22,636 nucleotides of DNA, taken from GYS-P2D sp964414425. Lineage in GTDB: Bacteria > Bacteroidota > Bacteroidia > Chitinophagales > Saprospiraceae. The notes below the pieces were generated by a model that saw only the letters and a list, made by a program, of their open reading frames with translations, was not told where the DNA came from and searched no databases. Location: the NCBI GenBank assembly GCA_964414425.1, contig CAYPWL010000047.1:1-22636 (forward strand). Direction: 5' to 3'. A program made the translations under genes and the position numbers. The first letter of the stretch is position 1, and each line of letters starts with the position of its first letter. Positions 17,879 to 22,636 of this stretch are shown here, piece by piece.

Positions 17879-19460
17879 AGCCTTCAGTTCCTTTTATCTC
17901 TTGATTATACAATACCGCCAAACTAAATCCAAGATAGCTGCGGGTCTCTCGAGGGTCAATCACTCCATCGTCCCAGAGTTGTGAGGTAGAGTGCCACGCT
18001 GTAGATTTGGATTCTACATCTGCAACCAGCATCGCCTTGAGCATCGCACCTTTTTCTTCGTCGTAATCCTGACCTAAGGACTTGGCAGAAGCTCGTTGGA
18101 CGATCTCCATGACACCTGCCAATTGCTCGCTACCCATCACACCTATCTTCGCATTAGGATAAGTGAACAAGAATCTCGGATCATAGGATCTGCCATTCAT
18201 CCCATAGTTACCAGCACCATATGAGTTGCCTATCATTAAGGTCAGATGAGGCACTTCACTATTAGATACAGCGTTGATGAGCTTCGCTCCATTCTTGATG
18301 ATACCCCCCTCTTCGTATGCTTTGCCGACCATATAGCCCGTCGTGTTGTGCATGAACAGCAAGGGTATATTATTCTGATTAGATAGCTGAATAAACTGTG
18401 CTGCCTTATTAGCTGATTCTGAAAAGATTACTCCATTATTAGCAATGATCCCAACAGGGTAACCGTGTACCTTGCACCAACCCGTAATCATGGTGCTCCC
18501 GTACTCAGGTTTAAACTCGCTAAATGCTGATCCATCGGAGATCCGCATAATGAGTTCTCTTACATCAAATGGTGTTTTAGTATTGGCCGAAACTACTCCG
18601 AGTATCTCCGACGGGTCATAGATCGGCTCGCTAATATCTCCTGTTGGCACGAAATGAGGCTTATCCACATTCACCCACGCCATCAGTTCTCTTGCTTTTC
18701 TGATCGCATCATATTCATCTTCGGCGAGATAGTCGCTCACGCCGCTGACTCTACTATGCATCTCAGCGCCACCTAACTCTTCATCTGTGGACTCTTCATT
18801 AGTTGCCATCTTAACGAGTGGCGGACCTGCCAAGAACACTTTAGCTGCTTCTTTTTGAAATATGGAAAAATCTGACATCCCAGGAACATAAGCCCCTCCA
18901 GCTGTGGCATTGCCAAAAACGCAAGAGATCGTTGTCAGGCCTTGCTTCGACCTTCGGGTTATCTCTCTAAATGACTCGCCACCATAGTTGAATATCTTTG
19001 CTTGGTCGGGCAGATTGGCACCGCCACTTTCAACCAGATTAATGCTCGGTAGTCTATTTTCTCTAATGATTTGCCCTATTCTTAAACTCTTAAACGTTGT
19101 TGCAAAATCAACAGACCCACCTTTACGAGTACCTACGTTGCTATTGATGAGGCATAACTTGCCCGAGACTAATCCTATACCAGACACACTGGTTCCACCA
19201 GCTCCAAAACCTCCTTTCTCATTCATACCTGCAAGAGGCAATAACTCAAGAAATGGGCTATCTCTGTCCAACAACAACTCCAGACGCTCTCGACCTAACA
19301 ACTTGCCTCGACGACGAGCTCTTTCGATGTGCTTGTCTTTACCTTGAAACCTACTTTTCTTCATGTGAGTTTCCAACTCATCACATAGTTTCAGCATCTC
19401 GGCATGATTGCTTTTAAAGTTTTGACTATTGGTATTGATTTTACTTTTTAAGGCTCTCAT
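17859..19460 (-). CDS. Acyl-CoA carboxylase beta subunit (carboxyltransferase; MCC/geranyl-CoA carboxylase type)
   Basis: Transfers carboxyl from biotin to an acyl-CoA, likely the gamma carbon of a beta-methyl enoyl-CoA. Length 533 aa fits MCC beta (LiuB) and geranyl-CoA carboxylase beta (AtuC). N half: G-G-S-V-D-F-A-T-T-F at 114-123, V-E-S-G-G-A at 143-148, and the oxyanion region T-A-G-G-A-Y-V-P-G-M-S-D at 186-197, then F-L-A-G-P-P-L-V-K-M-A-T. C half: H-N-T-T-G-Y-M-V-G at 371-379 and S-Y-G-A-G-N-Y-G-M at 413-421. The stretch V-M-G-S-E-Q-L-A-G-V-M (441-451) looks, from memory, closer to AtuC-type subunits than to MCC beta, where E-Q-A-A-N-V-L is usual. The ATG lies 3 nt after the TetR stop; AGGAT at the regulator's last codons can serve as ribosome-binding site. 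MCC versus GCC specificity cannot be settled by eye. Confidence 0.92.
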   Translation of the reverse strand: MRALKSKINTNSQNFKSNHAEMLKLCDELETHMKKSRFQGKDKHIERARRRGKLLGRERLELLLDRDSPFLELLPLAGMNEKGGFGAGGTSVSGIGLVSGKLCLINSNVGTRKGGSVDFATTFKSLRIGQIIRENRLPSINLVESGGANLPDQAKIFNYGGESFREITRRSKQGLTTISCVFGNATAGGAYVPGMSDFSIFQKEAAKVFLAGPPLVKMATNEESTDEELGGAEMHSRVSGVSDYLAEDEYDAIRKARELMAWVNVDKPHFVPTGDISEPIYDPSEILGVVSANTKTPFDVRELIMRISDGSAFSEFKPEYGSTMITGWCKVHGYPVGIIANNGVIFSESANKAAQFIQLSNQNNIPLLFMHNTTGYMVGKAYEEGGIIKNGAKLINAVSNSEVPHLTLMIGNSYGAGNYGMNGRSYDPRFLFTYPNAKIGVMGSEQLAGVMEIVQRASAKSLGQDYDEEKGAMLKAMLVADVESKSTAWHSTSQLWDDGVIDPRETRSYLGFSLAVLYNQEIKGTEGYGVWRH

Positions 19461-19463
19461 GAT

Positions 19464-20120
19464 TTATATCCTAACTAACGATTGAATATCCAACGTAAAT
19501 GGCTCCCCGAGATTCTCCATCACTTCTTGACCAAAATACTTTTGAAATGACTTAATTCCTTTTTCAGTCAGATGTGGGAGCACCAAACTCCAGATCATCT
19601 GATCCCCATCTGTTGTAGTTTTTTCTCCTCTGATCACTTGTTGTGGCAGCCAAAAGAACGTAAGCATCCAAGTGGTTAAAGCGAGATTGTTATACACGCC
19701 GGGATACGGTTCTTTCCTCATATTTCCTAACTGAATAGAAAAAGCAATAGAGGCTCTAATATCGTTGATAGACTCTTCTGTCATCTGCCTGAATTGCTTG
19801 ACGATGATCTTATGCTTGAGCACATGTGGATCAGTAAAGACAAAACCATATTGACGCTGATATTTATAATACAACTTGACCTCGTTGTGAAGATTCTCAA
19901 ATGAAGGAAGCTGCCTACTCTTACTTCGCTCTTGCTCAATCTGATCCCACATCTGTTGGGCAATCGTTGACAGTAACATGTCTTTATCCTTGAAGTGGTA
20001 CGTGAGGTTACCACGACTCATGTTCAGCTCTTTAGCTAACTCAAAGAGCGTAACAGCAGAAAACCCTTTATCATTAAACAAGGCTATTGCACCATCAATT
20101 ATGTTTTGTTTTTTACTCAC
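19464..20120 (-). CDS. TetR-family transcriptional regulator, first gene of the operon
   Basis: DNA-binding repressor-type regulator, 218 aa. An N-terminal helix-turn-helix spans about residues 21-46 (S-A-V-T-L-F-E-L-A-K-E-L-N-M-S-R-G-N-L-T-Y-H-F), followed by K-D-K-D-M-L-L. The C-terminal ligand domain is unclassified but rich in aromatic residues (M-L-T-F-F-W-L-P), which would suit a hydrophobic or acyl-CoA ligand (inference). The start is GTG at 20120: a TAA lies in frame two codons upstream and the next in-frame Met is inside the HTH. It is the promoter-proximal gene of the eight-gene unit, and a palindrome 38 nt upstream of its start is a good autoregulatory operator. The TetR-type repressor AtuR governs the Pseudomonas atu cluster in a comparable arrangement. 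Confidence 0.92.
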   Translation of the reverse strand: MSKKQNIIDGAIALFNDKGFSAVTLFELAKELNMSRGNLTYHFKDKDMLLSTIAQQMWDQIEQERSKSRQLPSFENLHNEVKLYYKYQRQYGFVFTDPHVLKHKIIVKQFRQMTEESINDIRASIAFSIQLGNMRKEPYPGVYNNLALTTWMLTFFWLPQQVIRGEKTTTDGDQMIWSLVLPHLTEKGIKSFQKYFGQEVMENLGEPFTLDIQSLVRI

Positions 20121-20158
20121 TGCTTATTTGATCTGCACTAATCTACAATCTTTTTTAC

Positions 20159-20182
20159 AATTTAGTCAATAGTGACTAAATT
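20159..20182. promoter_or_regulatory. Probable TetR operator palindrome
   Basis: Perfect inverted repeat with 10-bp arms, AATTTAGTCA (20159-20168) and TGACTAAATT (20173-20182), separated by the 4-nt spacer ATAG. It begins 38 nt upstream of the TetR start codon in the divergent region. Size, symmetry and location are typical of operators bound by TetR-family dimers. Binding by this regulator is inferred from position. Confidence 0.7.
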
Positions 20183-20243
20183 ATTTTATAATAAGTACTA
20201 ATCATGGCAATGGCTCATGATATACTAATATGTGCTCAGAATA

Positions 20244-20267
20244 TGATTATATATCATGCTATAATCA
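20244..20267. promoter_or_regulatory. Second inverted repeat in the divergent region
   Basis: Perfect 8-bp arms TGATTATA (20244-20251) and TATAATCA (20260-20267) with an 8-nt spacer, also 24 bp overall. It is A/T-rich, so chance is more likely than for the first palindrome, and its arm sequence differs. It could be a second regulator site. Confidence 0.35.
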
Positions 20268-20302
20268 GACAAAAGCTGAACACTGCATTTTAATGGTAGC
20301 AC

Positions 20303-20338
20303 TTGACATACAGTAGTTGGAAATAAACTTGATCTTTG
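20303..20338 (+). promoter_or_regulatory. Possible promoter for the ABM gene
   Basis: TTGACA at 20303-20308 is followed after 22 nt by GATCTTTG at 20331-20338, one mismatch from the Bacteroidota -7 box TAnnTTTG. The spacing is compatible with that promoter class. It would give a 5' leader of roughly 60 nt before the ATG at 20407. Weak evidence. Confidence 0.3.
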
Positions 20339-20406
20339 GTAGAGTTTGATATGAGTATTAATCACATCGTGAACACTAATAACCTACACCTCGGATCAAA
20401 TACATT

Positions 20407-20766
20407 ATGGGAGAAAGAATTACAATCATCGCCACATCTAAACTGATTAATAACAAAATAACCGAACTACAAAAAACGGTTAAGGAACTGCAAGAGTACT
20501 GTTTAAAAACTGAGAAAGGTATGCTCCAATATGATTGGTACATATCAGAAAACTCAGAAACTATTAAAGTTTTGGAGACTTATGCGGACTCCGAAGCGGT
20601 GTTGTTTCATTTTGATAATTACAAGCCTTTTGCAGCCAGATTGAGCGAATCAAGGAGTTTCATTAGTTTAGAAGTTTATGGTAATGCCAGTCCTGAATTG
20701 AAACAAAGAGTTCGAAAGATTAATGCTGAGCATTTTACTACTATTTCATATTTGAATAAAGGATGA
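20407..20766 (+). CDS. ABM-domain (putative quinol monooxygenase-like) protein
   Basis: A 119-aa soluble protein of the dimeric alpha/beta-barrel type. Its pattern fits the antibiotic biosynthesis monooxygenase (ABM/YgiN) family: an opening strand (I-T-I-I-A-T-S), a long helix (~18-33), then G-M-L-Q-Y-D-W-Y-I-S-E-N (39-50), a third strand V-L-E-T-Y-A-D-S-E-A-V-L-F-H, and a final helix plus strand. ABM proteins include cofactor-free oxygenases acting on quinols and polyketides, but many members have unknown substrates. It is transcribed away from the TetR operon and shares its control region, so co-regulation is plausible. The ATG lacks a strong ribosome-binding site. No hydrophobic signal sequence. 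Confidence 0.7.
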   Translation: MGERITIIATSKLINNKITELQKTVKELQEYCLKTEKGMLQYDWYISENSETIKVLETYADSEAVLFHFDNYKPFAARLSESRSFISLEVYGNASPELKQRVRKINAEHFTTISYLNKG

Positions 20767-20998
20767 TAGCATTATGTTGGCGATAGCGCAATGACAAATA
20801 TCATCATAATAAGTGATTACGAACTTGCAACATGTCAGATCGGGAATATTAGCGTACACTGTTCGTATCCAATAAATTAAGGATCTCGATCGACTCTGTG
20901 CAGAAAGCGGACAATCCTTCTTAGCCAGTCAGTATTGTGATTCGTTTTTGATTTGATGTCATGCCAATTATATAAACAGGCCTATGTAAAACACAAGC

Positions 20999-21039
20999 TA
21001 ATTTGTTGACTTTATAAATGATACAAATGCAACAAATTA
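20999..21039 (+). promoter_or_regulatory. Inverted repeat abutting the NMO start codon
   Basis: Perfect 10-bp arms TAATTTGTTG (20999-21008) and CAACAAATTA (21030-21039) with a 21-nt spacer; the right arm ends one base before the ATG at 21041. No other feature of note lies in the 274-nt gap 20767-21040. It could be an operator, or in RNA a hairpin covering the translation start. Confidence 0.45.
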
Positions 21040-21040
21040 T

Positions 21041-22009
21041 ATGGCATTACCGTCACTCTTCGATAACTTAAGATTACCAGTTATAGGTTCTCCCCTATTT
21101 ATCATTTCAGGTCCTGAGTTAGTCATAGCTCAATGCAAGGCTGGGATCGTAGGATCATTTCCAGCATTGAATGCAAGACCGCAATCTCAGCTGGATGAAT
21201 GGCTTCATCAGATAACAGAAGAGTTAGCTGCTTATGATCGGGACAATCCAGATAAGCCATCGGCCCCCTTCGCCGTCAATCAAATTGTGCATCGAAGTAA
21301 TAATCGACTTGAAGAAGATATACACACCTGTGCTAAATGGAAGGTTCCATTGATGATCACCTCCCTCGGTGCACGAGAAGAATTAAATCAAGCAGCCCAT
21401 GAATGGGGTGGAATCATCCTACATGATGTGATCAATGATCGATATGCACATAAAGCAATTGAGAAAGGAGCTGATGGGCTCATACCCGTAGCAGCAGGAG
21501 CAGGAGGACATGCCGGAACCACCTCGCCGTTTGCCTTAATGCAAGAGATTAGAGCTTGGTTTGATGGGCCTGTAGCATTGTCTGGCTCCATTGCGTCAGG
21601 AGCTGCCATATTGAGTGCTCAAGCTATGGGTGCTGACCTCGCATATATCGGTAGTGCGTTTATCTCCGCCGAAGAAGCAAGAGCGAGTGATGATTACAAA
21701 CAAGGAATTGTAGATGGTAAAGCCGATGATATTATCTACTCAAATCTATTTACCGGAGTCCATGGCAACTACTTGAAACAATCAATAGAAAATGCCGGAC
21801 TGGATCCATATAACTTACCAGAGAGCGATCCGAGTAAGATGAATTTTGGTTCAGGAGGAAATACGGCAGCCAAAGCCTGGAAGGATATCTGGGGTTGCGG
21901 CCAAGGTATCGGGAATATAGATAAAGTCTTAAGTGCGGGAGAACTCGTCGCAAAATTTAGCCAAGAATATCATACCGCAGCTAAAAGGGTGACAGCACTT
22001 ACAAGCTAA
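21041..22009 (+). CDS. Nitronate monooxygenase / NAD(P)H-dependent flavin oxidoreductase family protein
   Basis: FMN-dependent TIM-barrel oxidoreductase, 322 aa. Landmarks: the N-terminal substrate/FMN strand L-P-V-I-G-S-P-L-F-I (12-21), A-G-A-G-G-H-A-G-T at 152-160 with H157 at the usual catalytic His position, A-L-S-G-S-I-A-S-G at 179-187 and G-A-D-L-A-Y-I-G-S-A-F at 197-207 for FMN phosphate binding. Family members oxidise nitronates or act as NAD(P)H:quinone reductases. This sequence belongs to a divergent subgroup, so the activity is open. Related genes are often found beside fatty acyl-CoA catabolism genes. It is followed after 40 nt by an ABM gene, suggesting a two-gene unit that could reduce a quinone and then oxidise the quinol (inference). 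The ATG at 21041 has no clear ribosome-binding site and sits just after an inverted repeat. Confidence 0.85.
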   Translation: MALPSLFDNLRLPVIGSPLFIISGPELVIAQCKAGIVGSFPALNARPQSQLDEWLHQITEELAAYDRDNPDKPSAPFAVNQIVHRSNNRLEEDIHTCAKWKVPLMITSLGAREELNQAAHEWGGIILHDVINDRYAHKAIEKGADGLIPVAAGAGGHAGTTSPFALMQEIRAWFDGPVALSGSIASGAAILSAQAMGADLAYIGSAFISAEEARASDDYKQGIVDGKADDIIYSNLFTGVHGNYLKQSIENAGLDPYNLPESDPSKMNFGSGGNTAAKAWKDIWGCGQGIGNIDKVLSAGELVAKFSQEYHTAAKRVTALTS

Positions 22010-22049
22010 ACAGAAAGCTTATATACATCAATTAAACTATACAGTTAAG

Positions 22050-22334
22050 ATGATCGGACTCATAGCCACACTAAAAATCCAAGAGGATAAGGGAGCTGAA
22101 TTTGAAGCACTTGCCAAACAATTGGTAGAAAAAGTCGCAGCCAATGAAGATGGCGTTATACACTACAACTTGTATAAGCAAGATGATACCACTTATGTAT
22201 TCTTAGAACGATACAAGGATCAAGCGGCATTAGATCTACATGGAAAAACTGAATATTTTAAAGAGCTCTTTGGGCAAATAGCGCCATTGATGGCAGGCAA
22301 GCCTGATATGAAAATTTTGAAATCAGTTTCTTAG
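22050..22334 (+). CDS. ABM-domain protein, YgiN-like putative quinol monooxygenase
   Basis: A 94-aa protein of typical ABM-family length. Opening strand M-I-G-L-I-A-T-L-K-I, helix F-E-A-L-A-K-Q-L-V-E-K-V-A-A-N-E, then the characteristic G-V-I-H-Y-N-L-Y-K (35-43), Y-V-F-L-E-R-Y-K-D-Q-A-A-L-D-L-H with H63 near the family's conserved His, and the final strand M-K-I-L-K-S-V. YgiN in E. coli is reported as a quinol monooxygenase. Lying 40 nt after the flavin oxidoreductase gene on the same strand, it is probably co-transcribed with it. It is clearly a different ABM branch from the 119-aa protein encoded at 20407. Confidence 0.85.
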   Translation: MIGLIATLKIQEDKGAEFEALAKQLVEKVAANEDGVIHYNLYKQDDTTYVFLERYKDQAALDLHGKTEYFKELFGQIAPLMAGKPDMKILKSVS

Positions 22335-22614
22335 GATTTTTCCAAGTTGTAGCCCATATTCTCAGATCCTAAGATGAAGTTATTACAAGCTGAGCTCCTA
22401 TATTGTTCGCAATAGTAACAGGTGTAACCTAAGTCCAAGAGGCCTGTTTAGTATAAGAGTCCACCTAATTCTCCAGATAGTCATCGACTTCATAAACATC
22501 TCAGATCCTTTGGGGGATTTTCTGCAAAACCTTCGAGAAAGCACATAAATGTGACCTATCGCATAGGGCTACGTCTTAATAGCAGTAATAGGATTTATTT
22601 TTTGGTTGATGCAT
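22335..22614. other. Non-coding stretch at right end
   Basis: About 280 nt with no convincing reading frame, tRNA or known RNA motif. An 11-nt direct repeat TCTCAGATCCT occurs at 22360-22370 and 22499-22509, and a small hairpin CCTAT-CGC-ATAGG lies near 22555-22567. I see no clear promoter. It may be the 3' region of the ABM unit or the leader of a gene beyond the window. Confidence 0.5.
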
Positions 22615-22636
22615 AAAGCCCTCTCAGGAGGGCTTT
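22615..22636 (+). terminator. Intrinsic terminator hairpin at window edge
   Basis: A perfect 9-bp stem: AAAGCCCTC (22615-22623) and GAGGGCTTT (22628-22636) with loop TCAG, G/C-rich in the middle and ending in T residues where the window stops. The flanking A and T runs would allow use in either direction. The length of the T-tract cannot be seen. Confidence 0.75.

Larger units (their letters stand above)
10991..20120 (-). other. Eight-gene branched acyl-CoA catabolic operon
   Basis: All eight genes from the TetR regulator down to the ACAD-SCP2 gene run on the minus strand. In order, their gaps are 3 nt, a 20-nt overlap, 3, 23, 1, 19 and 20 nt, with no room for internal promoters outside coding sequence and no terminator-like hairpin between them. 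Enzyme content (dehydrogenase, biotin carboxylase pair, hydratase, C-C cleavage enzyme, two SDRs) is that of a pathway for a methyl-branched acyl-CoA, similar to leucine or acyclic terpene degradation. Missing from the window: acyl-CoA synthetase, electron-transfer flavoprotein, thiolase and HMG-CoA-type lyase. Confidence 0.85.
20121..20406. other. Divergent intergenic regulatory region
   Basis: An A/T-rich gap of 286 nt between the minus-strand TetR operon and the plus-strand ABM gene. It contains two inverted repeats (listed separately) and a possible plus-strand promoter near 20303-20338. There is also a weaker dyad with ATCATG and CATGAT arms at 20201-20221. No open reading frame of note and no structured RNA recognised. 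Confidence 0.7.

Noticed and set aside
17859..19460. Propionyl-CoA or acetyl-CoA carboxylase beta subunit
   Set aside because: Motifs such as TAGGAYVPGMSD and SYGAGNYGM, and the dehydrogenase/hydratase context, fit the MCC/GCC branch better.
20201..20221. ATCATG/CATGAT dyad as an operator
   Set aside because: Arms of only 6 bp with a 9-nt spacer in A/T-rich DNA; too weak compared with the nearby 10-bp palindrome.
21041..22009. Direct assignment as a PA1024-type NADH:quinone reductase
   Set aside because: The motifs around the catalytic His and the C-terminal half differ from PA1024; only the broad family can be supported.
1..22636. CRISPR array, transposon, tRNA or rRNA genes
   Set aside because: No regularly spaced short repeats, transposase-like frames, terminal inverted repeats or recognisable tRNA/rRNA sequence were seen.

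Overview
The window looks like a chromosomal segment from a marine or environmental Bacteroidota bacterium, most likely close to Saprospiraceae/Lewinella. The main reasons are a giant secreted protein with hyalin-type (HYR) repeats, a dockerin-like module and a C-terminal type IX secretion (T9SS) sorting domain, together with weak or absent Shine-Dalgarno sites and a TAnnTTTG-type promoter box. The organism call is inference from protein style; no rRNA or tRNA gene is present.

Left part (1-10340, + strand): the 3' 8.2 kb of a giant surface/secreted protein gene whose start lies outside the window, then, 3 nt later, a 113-aa protein of a family often labelled 'n-acetylglutamate synthase' in Bacteroidota, then an RluA-type RNA pseudouridine synthase with a long coiled-coil N-terminal extension. 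A ferritin gene (10883-10371, - strand) faces it and has its own recognisable promoter.

Middle (20120-10991, - strand): one tightly packed eight-gene catabolic operon. In transcription order it encodes a TetR regulator; an acyl-CoA carboxylase beta subunit (carboxyltransferase); an alpha subunit (biotin carboxylase plus biotin carrier); an enoyl-CoA hydratase/isomerase; a zinc-dependent beta-keto acid cleavage enzyme (BKACE, DUF849); a PECR/AtuG-like SDR; an HSDL2/AtuB-like SDR; and an acyl-CoA dehydrogenase fused to a C-terminal SCP2 lipid-binding domain. Gaps are 1-23 nt and one pair overlaps by 20 nt. The set resembles the leucine (Liu) and acyclic-terpene (Atu) pathways, in which a beta-methyl-branched acyl-CoA is dehydrogenated, carboxylated on the methyl branch, hydrated and cleaved. 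Here a BKACE stands where those clusters use a 3-hydroxy-3-methylglutaryl-CoA-type lyase, and the SCP2 domain that animal HSDL2 carries sits on the neighbouring dehydrogenase. No acyl-CoA synthetase, thiolase or lyase of the HMG-CoA type is in the window.

Right part (20121-22636): a 286-nt divergent intergenic region holds a perfect 10-bp-arm palindrome 38 nt upstream of the TetR gene (likely operator) and a second 8-bp-arm inverted repeat. Diverging from it is a small ABM-fold protein gene, then a nitronate monooxygenase/flavin oxidoreductase gene followed closely by a second ABM (YgiN-like) gene. The window ends in a perfect 9-bp terminator-like hairpin.

The strongest candidate for something undescribed is the middle operon: a rearranged Atu/Liu-type branched acyl-CoA degradation system with BKACE, a domain-shuffled SCP2, an enoyl-CoA hydratase lacking one of the two classical glutamates, and flanking flavin/quinol oxidoreductases.
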